Positions 26,703-34,436 of a DNA stretch of 64,000 nt are shown here, in pieces. A program made the translations under genes and the position numbers. Position 1 is the stretch's first letter. Each line of letters opens with the position of its first letter. Source of the stretch: Pseudomonas sp. Teo4 (GTDB lineage: Bacteria; Pseudomonadota; Gammaproteobacteria; Pseudomonadales; Pseudomonadaceae); contig NZ_JAXCIL010000001.1 in NCBI RefSeq assembly GCF_034387475.1, positions 1,054,001 to 1,118,000 of the forward strand, read 5' to 3'. Under the pieces are notes generated by a model, which was not told the DNA's origin, did no database searches, and saw only the letters and a list, made by a program, of their open reading frames with translations.

Positions 26703-27479
26703 TCACGCCGCACGCTCCAGCACATCGAGCAAGTCGACGAACTCCAGCGACAACCTGTGCTTCGGTGCCAGGTGCACCAGCGGCACCGACGCCTGGTGCG
26801 ACTCGCGCATCTTGATCGAACTGCTCAGGTACACCGGCAGCACCGGCATGCCTTCGCCACGCAACTGCTCGACCAATGTCTGGTGCAGCGCCGTACGACC
26901 GGCGAACTGATTGACCACCACACCCTCCACCTGCAGCGCCGGGTTGTGGTCCTGGCGCAGTTCCTCCACTTCGGCCATGACGCTGTGCAGCGCCTGACGC
27001 GAGAAACTGTCGCAGTCGAACGGAATCAGCAAACGTTCGGCGGCCACCAGGGCGCTGAAGGTATAGAAGTTCAGCGCGGGCGGTGTGTCGATGTAGATGC
27101 GTTCGTAGTCCTCGGCCAACTCCACCAGCAGCTTGCGCAGCTTGTTGATCTTGAACTTGCTCTCCAGCTTGCTCTGCAGGTCGCTGAGGTCGGGGCTGGC
27201 CGTGACCAGGTGCAGGTTGGCATAGCGGGTTTCGGTGATCGCCACGCGGTGCTTCTTGCCGGCGGCAAGGGTCGGCGACAGGGTCTGGCGGAAGAAGTCG
27301 GCAATCCCGGAAGGAATCTCGTCGTTGACCAGGCCGGTCAGGTAGTAGGTGGCGTTGGCCTGGGGGTCGAGGTCGACGAGCAATGTCCGGTAGCCCTCGG
27401 CGGCGCTGGCCGCGGCGAGGTTGCAGGCGATGCTCGATTTGCCGACACCACCTTTCTGATTGAATACGACACGACGCAT
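26703..27479 (-). CDS. Orphan ParA-family ATPase
   Basis: 258 residues with the deviant Walker A KGGVGKSS at residues about 9-16, Walker A' VDLDPQANAT and a Walker B IYIDTPPALN. ATG 27479 puts the Walker A at the usual N-terminal position. There is no ParB, replication or chemotaxis gene beside it, so it is not an ordinary chromosome-partition locus. Positioning of a protein cargo at the nucleoid or membrane is possible but not shown. Confidence 0.85.
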   Translation of the reverse strand: MRRVVFNQKGGVGKSSIACNLAAASAAEGYRTLLVDLDPQANATYYLTGLVNDEIPSGIADFFRQTLSPTLAAGKKHRVAITETRYANLHLVTASPDLSDLQSKLESKFKINKLRKLLVELAEDYERIYIDTPPALNFYTFSALVAAERLLIPFDCDSFSRQALHSVMAEVEELRQDHNPALQVEGVVVNQFAGRTALHQTLVEQLRGEGMPVLPVYLSSSIKMRESHQASVPLVHLAPKHRLSLEFVDLLDVLERAA

Positions 27480-27605
27480 GGGAACGCTCATCCATGAATA
27501 AAGGCCACTGGGCCGGGGACCTGCACATGTCAGGTTGGGGTCAATCCTATGACCGAAACACGACAGTTTTATGACAAGGCTTGTTACATTCATTTTCCAA
27601 GCGGG

Positions 27606-29201
27606 TCAGCCCTCGGAACCCGCGATGCAGAGCTGATTGCGCCCGTTTTGTTTGGCCCGGTACAGCGCACGGTCAGCCTCGCTCAGCGTCTCGCTGGGGT
27701 CATTGCCCTCAATGGCCTGCCAATGCGCGACGCCCAGTGAAATGGTCACCGCGCCGACTGGCTCCAGGGGAGTGTCCTGCACCGTGACCCGCAGGCGTTC
27801 TGCCACCGCCGCCGCTACCTCCAGGCTGGCGCCTGGCAGCAGCATCAGAAACTCTTCGCCGCCCGTTCGGCACAGCAGGTCGCCTTCCCGGCAACCGCGG
27901 CGCATCAGCTCGGCAAGCCGGCGCAGTACCTGGTCGCCGATGTCATGGCCATGGCCATCGTTGATCCGCTTGAAGTGGTCGATGTCCAGCACGATGGCCG
28001 AGAACCTGCGCCCTTCGGCCTGCAGCAGCGACAGGCTGAATTCCAGGCTGCGTCGGTTACCCAACCCGGTCAGCGGGTCGGTCTGCGCATCATGGTTGAG
28101 CCGACCGATGCGTTCTTGCAGCAGGTTCAAGCCAAACAGCAGCGCGCGTTTTAGCTCGGCCGCTTCGAAGTACCAGCCGCGCACCCGGTGCAGGCGTTCG
28201 GCGGTGCCAGCGCGGTCCATCGACCTGGCCCCGGCGGCCAACTGCCACAGGGGGCGGACGATGGTCAGCGCCAGCCACCACAGCAGCACGCAGCCGAGCA
28301 ATGCCAGCGGGGCGGAAATGCCCACCACACTGAGTATCAGGTGGCTCAGTGGGGCAACCGTTTGCGCCAGCGGCTGCTGGGCCACCACGCCCCAGCCCGC
28401 GCTAGGCACCGTGGCGAACCCGGCCAGCATCTCGATGCCGAGGCTGTTGGTCACCTGACGGGTGCCTTTGGGCACGGTCGCCAGCTGGTTCACCAGGGCA
28501 TTGCTGTCCACCACCGTGCCGACACGCTGTGCATCGGGGTGGTAGAGCAGCCGGCGATTGCGATCGACCACGTAGAGGTACGAGCCGTCCTTGTAGAAGT
28601 GTTCACCCAATAGGCTGTTGAGGATGTTGCGCTCGCGCAGGTACAGGCTGCCGCCGACATAACCCAGGTAGCGGCCGTTGCCATCGAAAATGGGCTGCGA
28701 CAGTGCCACCACCAGGTTGTTGGCTGCCGAAACGAATGGCGTCGATACCAGCGCTCGTCGTTCGCGCAGCGCCTCCTTGGCGCCGGGCGAATCGACATGG
28801 GTGCCGATGTACTGGCGCAGCGACGCAGGCGAAATGGCGCGCAGAATGCCGTCGGCATCGACCAGGAATGTGGAGTTGAAGGCCATGCTCTGCTGCAGCA
28901 AACGATCGGTTTCCGCAGCCGTGGCGCCGGCATCGCCCAACTGGCGTCCCTGTACGCTTGCGCTGAACGACAGCTGTTGCAGGGCATTGCTGATGAATGT
29001 CTCGGTGATGGCTGCCAGCTTTGCCGCATACACCCGGTTGGCTTCCAGGGCGTGGTCGATCAGCAACTGGCGTTGCACCCGATAGCTGGCGAAATAGCTG
29101 GTGCACAGCATCACCAGGGCGGTGAGGGCACAAAGGATGAGGATGAGCGTGCGCAGGTCCAGGCGCAGTCCATGCTTGGCGTGTGGCAATCCTGACCTCA
29201 C
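27606..29201 (-). CDS. Membrane diguanylate cyclase with Cache sensor
   Basis: 531 residues from a GTG start. A transmembrane helix (about 18-38), a periplasmic double-Cache-type sensor of about 240 residues, a second helix and a HAMP-like linker lead to a GGDEF domain. The active-site signature is GGEEF (about residue 445) with the upstream DIDHFKRINDGHGHDIGD metal and substrate motif. An intact catalytic site indicates synthesis of cyclic di-GMP. An RxxD inhibitory site is not obvious. The periplasmic ligand is unknown. Confidence 0.9.
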   Translation of the reverse strand: MRSGLPHAKHGLRLDLRTLILILCALTALVMLCTSYFASYRVQRQLLIDHALEANRVYAAKLAAITETFISNALQQLSFSASVQGRQLGDAGATAAETDRLLQQSMAFNSTFLVDADGILRAISPASLRQYIGTHVDSPGAKEALRERRALVSTPFVSAANNLVVALSQPIFDGNGRYLGYVGGSLYLRERNILNSLLGEHFYKDGSYLYVVDRNRRLLYHPDAQRVGTVVDSNALVNQLATVPKGTRQVTNSLGIEMLAGFATVPSAGWGVVAQQPLAQTVAPLSHLILSVVGISAPLALLGCVLLWWLALTIVRPLWQLAAGARSMDRAGTAERLHRVRGWYFEAAELKRALLFGLNLLQERIGRLNHDAQTDPLTGLGNRRSLEFSLSLLQAEGRRFSAIVLDIDHFKRINDGHGHDIGDQVLRRLAELMRRGCREGDLLCRTGGEEFLMLLPGASLEVAAAVAERLRVTVQDTPLEPVGAVTISLGVAHWQAIEGNDPSETLSEADRALYRAKQNGRNQLCIAGSEG

Positions 29202-29264
29202 TGACGCGGAAAAGGGAATAACCTTACTCGTTATGTGTATGAACGGCTATAGCGGGCCGGTGTT

Positions 29265-29744
29265 TCAGGAGCCGGCCTTTTCCAGCGCGCTCAGTTCATC
29301 CTCCACTTGCTGCATGCGTTGCTTGGCCAATGCCTGAACCTTTTCATCGCGGGCGGACTCACGCATCAAGGCGGTCAGCTTGCTGCTCAGTCGCTGGCCT
29401 TCCTCGGTCTCTTCCAGTGCCCTGGCCTTGGCCGGATCGCGGGTGGCCTCGACGATGGTGCTGAACTCGGCGTCGCTGAAGTTCTTTTCGCTGTAGAGCT
29501 TGTACAGGTCCTGGCGTTGGTCCTCGACGGTCAGGTGCTTGCGCAGTACGTCCCTGATGGTGGTTTCGGCCAGTTGTGGGTGGGTGCGGGTGAGCAGCGA
29601 TGCCATGCGGTCGATGTTGTGTTCGTAGGCCTCCTGCAGGGGCAGGTTGGCCAGTATCTGCTCGTTACGGCTGGGCTTCTGGTCGCAGGCGGCGAGGGCG
29701 GCGGTGAACAGCAGGGGCAGCAGGAGCTTGGGGAAGCGGGGCAT
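29265..29744 (-). CDS. Helical lipoprotein (DUF2059-like)
   Basis: 159 residues. A lipobox LAAC (Cys about residue 19) shows export and lipid attachment. The rest is charged and helical with a segment like DUF2059 (DLYKLYSEKNFSDAEFSTIVEA). It is alone, downstream of the cyclase on the same strand. The function is unknown. Confidence 0.7.
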   Translation of the reverse strand: MPRFPKLLLPLLFTAALAACDQKPSRNEQILANLPLQEAYEHNIDRMASLLTRTHPQLAETTIRDVLRKHLTVEDQRQDLYKLYSEKNFSDAEFSTIVEATRDPAKARALEETEEGQRLSSKLTALMRESARDEKVQALAKQRMQQVEDELSALEKAGS

Positions 29745-29791
29745 GGACTGGCCTTGGGCGCGGGGTATGGGGGAATTATAACGATGTCGGT

Positions 29792-29809
29792 GTGTCGGCG
29801 ACGATAGCT
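29792..29809 (+). repeat. 18-bp direct repeat, left end of the palindromic locus
   Basis: GTGTCGGCGACGATAGCT recurs with one mismatch at 33361-33378 in the same orientation. The two copies bracket the whole inverted-module locus and could be a remnant target duplication. Confidence 0.6.
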
Positions 29810-29864
29810 TCGGCCGGAAGATCTGGAGTGGTTGCGTCAGCGCTGGTCAACCAGAAACTGGCGT

Positions 29865-29946
29865 CTCTCGCTCTCGCTCTCGCTCTCGCTCTCGCTCTCG
29901 CTCTCGCTCTCGCTCTCGCTCTCGCTCTCGCTCTCGCTCTCGCTCT
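29865..29946 (+). repeat. CTCTCG hexanucleotide microsatellite
   Basis: About 13.7 uninterrupted copies of CTCTCG. It abuts the outer edge of the left copy of the inverted module. Such tracts vary in copy number by slippage. Confidence 0.95.
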
Positions 29947-30176
29947 GCTTTTGCTTCTAGCGCGCGATAGTTCAGACGCAGCAAATTGCGACTTCAGGAG
30001 GCCGAGTGTAGGTCTTGCGGAGGGAGGTGACGGGCATGGATGCCCGTCAAGCGCTGCGGCCCAGGATGGGCCGTACAGCGCGGTCCTCCCGGGAGCAAGA
30101 CCGGAGCGAGGGGACCCCGGAGCGCAGCGTAGGGGCCGGATGTAGGAGCCGACGGTTTTGGTTACTTTGGCCACGA

Positions 30177-31435
30177 TGTATAGACCGGACACATGGTGGA
30201 CACGTGTACGGGGACATGGTTGACACTTTCCGGCGAGCTCACTTTGCCGGATTGCCATCATGCCCTGGAATACGAGAGATGCCATGAGCCTGAAAGAAGA
30301 GTTTATTGCCCTGGCGCGGCAACCCGGCAGCAACAAACGCCAACTGTGCCGGCTATTCGGTATCAGCCCTCAAACCGCCTACAAATGGCTCGAGCGCTAT
30401 GAGGCTCAAGGCCGGTCAGGCCTTCAGGAGAAGTCCCGACGCCCCTTCAATAGTCCGAAACTGACTGAAGCCGCCTTGGAGGCAGAAGTCATAGCGCTTC
30501 GGCAAGAACATCCGGCATGGGGAGGACGCACGATCAGTAACCTGCTGCACAACCGTGTCGCGCCCAGCACCGTTACCAATATCCTCCGCCGCCATGGCCT
30601 GATTCTGCCTGCTCAAACGACGCGTGAGGCCATGCTGAGGTTTGAGCATGATGCTCCTAATGATCTATGGCAGATGGACTTCAAAGGACATTTCCCGACG
30701 CAACAAGGCCGATGCCATCCTTTGACCGTGCTGGATGACCATTCTCGCTTCAGCCTGGCCATACAGGCCTGTGACAGCGAACGGGGTGCGACGGTCAAGG
30801 AGAAGATGGTGGAAGTCTTCCAGCACTATGGTTTGCCGGCGCGAATCAACGTCGATAACGGTGCACCGTGGGGCTCACCGCGCAATCCTGGAGAGGTCAC
30901 AGAGCTAAGTATCTGGCTGATTCAACTGGGGATCCGAATAAGTTTCAGTCGTCCCTATCATCCTCAAACCAATGGCAAGCTCGAGCGCTTCCATCGTTCT
31001 CTCAAAGCTGAGGTGCTCGATGGGCGCCAGTTTTCCACGCTGATGGAGGCTCAAGCTGCGTTTGATCGATGGCGCGATATCTATAACCTCCAACGGCCTC
31101 ATCAAGCCTTGGGATACCAGGTGCCTATAGACCGATACCGCACCAGTACTTGGGCCTATCCGCAGCAGTTGAAGGCGTTTGAGTACGGGCCTGACGATGT
31201 AGTGGCCAAGGTCTATCACAGCCGGTTCCGTTTCCAGAAACGTTACTTCAGTATTGCGAAAGGCCTGGCTGGGCATGAAATTGCTATACGTCCTAATGCT
31301 GAAGGCGGGGGCTTGTTCAATGTCTACTTCTGCCATCATTTCCTGCGGACAATCGACGTGACCAAGCCGGATTACGGTTCATAATCTGTCAACCATGTCT
31401 CCGCACACGTGTCCACCATGTGTCCGGTCCGTACA
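30177..31435 (+). mobile_element. IS481-family insertion sequence
   Basis: 1259 bp with 48-bp near-perfect terminal inverted repeats (30177-30224 and 31388-31435) that begin TGTA and end TACA. The 6-bp direct repeat CCACGA at 30171-30176 and 31436-31441 is a target duplication. One intact transposase gene fills the element. It is inserted in the left copy of the palindromic module. Confidence 0.93.
30284..31384 (+). CDS. IS481-family transposase
   Basis: 366 residues. An N-terminal helix-turn-helix (SNKRQLCRLFGISPQTAYKW) is followed by an rve-type DDE catalytic core with DFKGHF, VDNGAPWG and NGKLERFHRSLKAE, which supply the three acidic residues. ATG 30284 was chosen by family length; an upstream ATG at 30260 is possible. 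The gene is uninterrupted, so the element may be active. Confidence 0.93.
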   Translation: MSLKEEFIALARQPGSNKRQLCRLFGISPQTAYKWLERYEAQGRSGLQEKSRRPFNSPKLTEAALEAEVIALRQEHPAWGGRTISNLLHNRVAPSTVTNILRRHGLILPAQTTREAMLRFEHDAPNDLWQMDFKGHFPTQQGRCHPLTVLDDHSRFSLAIQACDSERGATVKEKMVEVFQHYGLPARINVDNGAPWGSPRNPGEVTELSIWLIQLGIRISFSRPYHPQTNGKLERFHRSLKAEVLDGRQFSTLMEAQAAFDRWRDIYNLQRPHQALGYQVPIDRYRTSTWAYPQQLKAFEYGPDDVVAKVYHSRFRFQKRYFSIAKGLAGHEIAIRPNAEGGGLFNVYFCHHFLRTIDVTKPDYGS

Positions 31436-31448
31436 CCACGACCAATCT

Positions 31449-31698
31449 ATGGTCACCCCGTTTTTTGCAATACTGTTCATTGGATGAAATGGATGGCTTG
31501 CTTCAATCTATCCGGCGTCTATTGGGCTGGTATCCCGCGCCACGATGAGTGTTCGCGCCTGGCGGTCCTAACAAAGTAAGCGGCTTCCAAGAGCCAATTG
31601 GTCGTTCAGGATCATCGCTAGGCCGACCGGCCGTTTATTTCATCTGTTGTTCAGCTATCGCAAAACCTGATGGTGAAACACGGTGCAGCACAACGGGG
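31449..31698 (-). ncRNA. Candidate bridge-RNA region of the IS110 element
   Basis: 250 bases between the transposase stop codon and the inner inverted repeat carry no gene. IS110-family recombinases use a structured non-coding RNA from a non-coding end of the element, the 3' end in the IS1111 group. The location is inferred from the family; the fold was not computed. Confidence 0.4.
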
Positions 31699-32724
31699 TC
31701 AGACGTTCATAGCGTCTGGCTCCGTTCTATATTGCGTGTGTCGAGTAGCAATGGCCCAAGCGATGCGGGCCAGTTTGTTGGCCAACGCGCAGGCCACCAC
31801 GTTGGAGTGGCGTCGCGCTGACAGGGAACGTACCCAGTCGGCCATTGGGCCTTTCTGATACTTCAGGCGAAGCATGTAGACCCGGGCGCAGAGCACCAGC
31901 AAATGCCGAAGGTTCTTGTCGCCACGTTTGCTGATCCCCAGCAGAGCCGGTCTACCGCCAGTGCTGTATTGCCTGGGAACCAAGCCTACGGCGGCTGCAA
32001 AATCACGGCTGCTGCCGTACTGCTGAGCGTCTCCCATTTCTACAGCCAGCAGGCTGGCGGTGATCGGCCCGACACACGGGATACTCAGCAAACGGCTACC
32101 TAGATCATCGTCAGCAAGCTGGCTCTCAAGCTCTTTGTCCAACAACTTGATCTGCTCACTCAGGTAGGCGAAGTGATCATGCAGGCGCTGTAGCAATGCG
32201 ACGAGGCGTACAGGCAAGTCGTGCTCTTCAAGCACTGAAGCGAGCCGTTTTATCACCGCCAGCCCTGTCGGTAGGCTGATGCCGAACTCGAGCAGAAATC
32301 CATGCATCTGATTCACCGTCTTGGTCCGATCGCGGATCAATGACTCACGCATCCTGTGAGAAACAGAAAGTGTTTGCTGGTCAGGCGATTTGGGCGTCAC
32401 AAAGCGCATGGAAGGCCGGGAAGCGGCTTCGCAGATGGCCTGCGCATCGACGAAGTCATTTTTGTTGGTCTTGACGAAAGGTTTAACGAACTGAGGTGAG
32501 ATCAGTTTGGCCTCATGCCCCATCGCCTTGAGTTGACGGGCCAGATAGTGCGAGCCGGCACAGGCCTCCATCACTACCGTGCAAGGGGGATGATTGGCGA
32601 GAAGCCGCATCATCTGCTGCCTTGAGCATTTTTTGCGCGACACCTCTTTGCCGAACTTGTCTTGGGCATGCAGATGGAAGGTATGTTTGCCGATGTCGAT
32701 GCCGATCAAGGTCACGGTACTCAT
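31699..32724 (-). CDS. IS110-family transposase (DEDD recombinase)
   Basis: 341 residues. The N-terminal RuvC-like DEDD domain shows GIDIGKHTFHLHA, VVMEACAGSHY and KNDFVDAQAI. The C-terminal transposase-20 domain shows IPCVGPITASLLAVEMGD and GRPALLGISKRGDKNLRHLL, with the serine expected there. ATG 32724 was chosen because upstream codons run into the 5' hairpin. A terminator-like hairpin lies 19 bases before the start, so expression should be low and dependent on local promoters. Confidence 0.92.
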   Translation of the reverse strand: MSTVTLIGIDIGKHTFHLHAQDKFGKEVSRKKCSRQQMMRLLANHPPCTVVMEACAGSHYLARQLKAMGHEAKLISPQFVKPFVKTNKNDFVDAQAICEAASRPSMRFVTPKSPDQQTLSVSHRMRESLIRDRTKTVNQMHGFLLEFGISLPTGLAVIKRLASVLEEHDLPVRLVALLQRLHDHFAYLSEQIKLLDKELESQLADDDLGSRLLSIPCVGPITASLLAVEMGDAQQYGSSRDFAAAVGLVPRQYSTGGRPALLGISKRGDKNLRHLLVLCARVYMLRLKYQKGPMADWVRSLSARRHSNVVACALANKLARIAWAIATRHTQYRTEPDAMNV

Positions 32725-32742
32725 GATGACGGTCTCCGAAGT

Positions 32743-32778
32743 AAAAACACCCTGCGAAAGCGTACGCCTCGCAGGGTG
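32743..32778 (-). terminator. Terminator-like hairpin in the IS110 transposase leader
   Basis: On the - strand, CACCCTGCGA and TCGCAGGGTG form a perfect 10-bp stem around an 11-base loop and are followed by TTTTT, ending 19 bases before the start codon. It would stop read-through transcription into the transposase. A 5'-leader structure of this type is known to limit ISPpu9 expression. Confidence 0.75.
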
Positions 32779-32852
32779 CCGGGGTGACCATCTCATTAAG
32801 TAACCCGCCGGAAGGGCGGAAAGGTGAATAAGCGCCTCCATGGCAAATGGAT

Positions 32853-32947
32853 ATTCACGCGGTATAAATGCCAACGCTCAATTGTGTTTTTGTGTTTTTT
32901 TGTTTTTTGTTTTTTGTTTTGAAGTTGGTTTTTAAATTTGCAAGCAA
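32853..32947. other. T-rich centre between inverted modules
   Basis: About 95 bases between the two module copies contain a tract dominated by TTTTTTG units (32886-32938) that stands out against the high-GC surroundings. No gene was seen. It forms the symmetry centre of the palindromic locus. Confidence 0.7.
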
Positions 32948-33272
32948 ATCCATTTGCCAAGGCGACGCTTAATCACCTTTCCGCTCTTACAGCGGGTCCC
33001 TTTTTGTCGTGGCTGTACGGACCGGACAGTCGTGGCAAAAAGGAACCAAAAACCGTCGGCTCCTACATCCGGCCCCTGCGCTCCGCTCCGGGGTTCCCTC
33101 GCTACGGTCTTGCTCCCGGGAGGACCGCGCTGTACGGCCCATCCTGGGCCGCAGCGCTTGACGGGCATCCATGCCCGTCACCTCCCTCCGCAAAACCTCC
33201 ACTCGGCCTCCTGACGTCGCAATTCGCTGTGTCTGAACTAACGCGCACCTAGAAGCAAAAGCAGAGCAAAGA
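32948..33272 (-). repeat. Right copy of the inverted module (uninterrupted)
   Basis: About 325 bp, reverse-complementary to the left copy. It shows the unoccupied form of the module, including CTGTCCGGTCCGTACAGCC and the same nested hairpins. The inner 39 bases (32948-32986) match 32814-32852 at 34 of 39 positions in inverted orientation, which shows that the left copy continues beyond its IS insertions. Confidence 0.8.
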
Positions 33273-33360
33273 ACAAACAGCAAACAGCAAACAGCAAACA
33301 GCAAACAGCAAACAGCAAACAGCAAACAGCAAACAGCAAACAGCAAACAGCAAACAGCAA
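33273..33360 (+). repeat. CAAACAG heptanucleotide microsatellite
   Basis: About 12.5 copies of CAAACAG abut the outer edge of the right module copy, the position held by CTCTCG repeats at the left copy. The unit and length differ between the two ends. Confidence 0.95.
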
Positions 33361-33378
33361 GTGTCGACGACGATAGCT
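33361..33378 (+). repeat. 18-bp direct repeat, right end of the palindromic locus
   Basis: GTGTCGACGACGATAGCT matches 29792-29809 at 17 of 18 positions in direct orientation. Confidence 0.6.
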
Positions 33379-33475
33379 GATGGGGCTGCATTACGGCCCA
33401 TCGCAGACAAGCCTTGTGCCGCTGGCCACACTCAAGTACAACCCTGGTCGCCCCAGCCATTGCCACCTGCTGCCC

Positions 33476-33976
33476 ATGCCAGATTGGACCCTCCACACCC
33501 CCAGCCACGACGCCATCGCCGAAGTCGTCACCTTCGTCGACGCCGCACGCCGCGAGCTGTTTCCCATGCTCGCCAACGCGCCCTTGCCAAACGACCTTGC
33601 CCGCTTCGCTGAAACCTACCTGGAGGGCGCGGGGCACTTTCTCGTGGCCCGCGACGGGGGCCGGCTAGTCGCCGCCATTGGCTACCTGCCGTACGACCAT
33701 CGCTTTCCCCAGCTCGACTACCAAGGCGTTCGCGTGGTCGAGGTGGTACGCCTGTTCGTGCTTCCCGAGTATCGCCGGCATGGGCTGGCTCGAACCTTGT
33801 TCTCGGCTCTGCGCGAGCAGGCCATGAACGCAGGTGTTGAATGCCTGTACCTGCACACCCATCCCTTCCTGCCCGGCGCGATCGCATTCTGGGAGCGGCA
33901 AGGTTTCACGGTGGTCGATGTCGAGGATGACCCTGTGTGGCACACCACCCATATGCAGCAATGGCAAGGTGCCTAG
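33476..33976 (+). CDS. GNAT-family acetyltransferase
   Basis: 166 residues with the GNAT fold. The acetyl-CoA binding motif A reads VRLFVLPEYRRHGLARTLF, and a motif-B-like end reads FWERQGFTVVD. ATG 33476 was chosen because the upstream frame runs through the repeat region. It is monocistronic. The acceptor (amino acid, antibiotic or protein) cannot be told. Confidence 0.85.
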   Translation: MPDWTLHTPSHDAIAEVVTFVDAARRELFPMLANAPLPNDLARFAETYLEGAGHFLVARDGGRLVAAIGYLPYDHRFPQLDYQGVRVVEVVRLFVLPEYRRHGLARTLFSALREQAMNAGVECLYLHTHPFLPGAIAFWERQGFTVVDVEDDPVWHTTHMQQWQGA

Positions 33977-34084
33977 GAAAGCGCCTACATAGGCTGCCTG
34001 GTTAGGGCCATCACGTTCATTTCAATCCTGCGCTGCATTCCTTACCTTCCCGTCCCGTATCAACAAGACGAGGGAGCAACGTCC

Positions 34085-34384
34085 ATGGCACACATGGCCC
34101 TTTACAAACTCAATCTGCTGGATCAATTCGAAAACCGTAGGGACGCCTGGACCTTCGCAGATTTCGAGAAAAGCTTGGTGGACGCATGGCGTGGGGTGGT
34201 ACGCCAGGATGCCAAAAGCATCATCAACGCCGCGCACCAGGAAAAAAAATGGCCGAAGACGGTAAAGCGCTACCTGCTGACGAATTACAAGGCATTTGGC
34301 AATGTCAGTTCGGAGTTCGACAAGACGTTTGCCGATGTCGTGGCATCGATGAGCCCGCAGGAGAGGGCTACCTGGGGTCTATAG
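34085..34384 (+). CDS. Small protein of unknown function
   Basis: 99 residues, not recognised. It is soluble in character, with no signal or membrane segment, and rich in aromatic and charged residues (YKLNLLDQFENRRDAW, KKWPKTVKRYLLTNYKAF). An AGGGAG ribosome site lies 8 bases before ATG 34085 and coding bias is normal, so it is probably a real gene. It stands alone between the GNAT gene and the convergent porin gene. Confidence 0.65.
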   Translation: MAHMALYKLNLLDQFENRRDAWTFADFEKSLVDAWRGVVRQDAKSIINAAHQEKKWPKTVKRYLLTNYKAFGNVSSEFDKTFADVVASMSPQERATWGL

Positions 34385-34436
34385 GCCGTTAGCTGAAAGG
34401 TGGTGGGCGCCGTTTGGCCCCGCCATCGAGGCAGGA

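Larger units (their letters stand above)
31449..32791 (-). mobile_element. IS110-family (IS1111 group, ISPpu9-like) insertion sequence
   Basis: The 12-bp inverted repeats ATGGTCACCCCG (31449-31460) and its complement (32780-32791) bracket one transposase gene. Subterminal inverted repeats are characteristic of the IS1111 group. True ends may lie a few bases outside. No target duplication is seen, as expected for IS110. The 3' non-coding part (31449-31698, 250 bases) is where IS1111-group members carry their bridge RNA. The resemblance to ISPpu9 of P. putida is from memory. Confidence 0.82.
29947..32852 (+). repeat. Left copy of the inverted module (interrupted by two IS elements)
   Basis: Module sequence at 29947-30176, 31442-31448 and 32792-32852 matches the reverse complement of 32948-33272 at high identity. 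It contains nested palindromes such as GACGGGCATGGATGCCCGTC and CGGCCCAGGATGGGCCG. The IS481 and IS110 elements occupy the remaining bases. Short open frames in it appear in both copies but look like by-products of the palindromes; no convincing gene was seen in 29745-30283 outside the module either. Confidence 0.8.

Noticed and set aside
30000-30180. Small genes inside the inverted modules
   Set aside because: Similar short open frames occur in both module copies and on both strands, but they follow from nested GC palindromes, have no ribosome site and vary at their ends.
33273-33360. CRISPR-like array
   Set aside because: The repeats are a pure CAAACAG tandem with no spacers, so this is a microsatellite.
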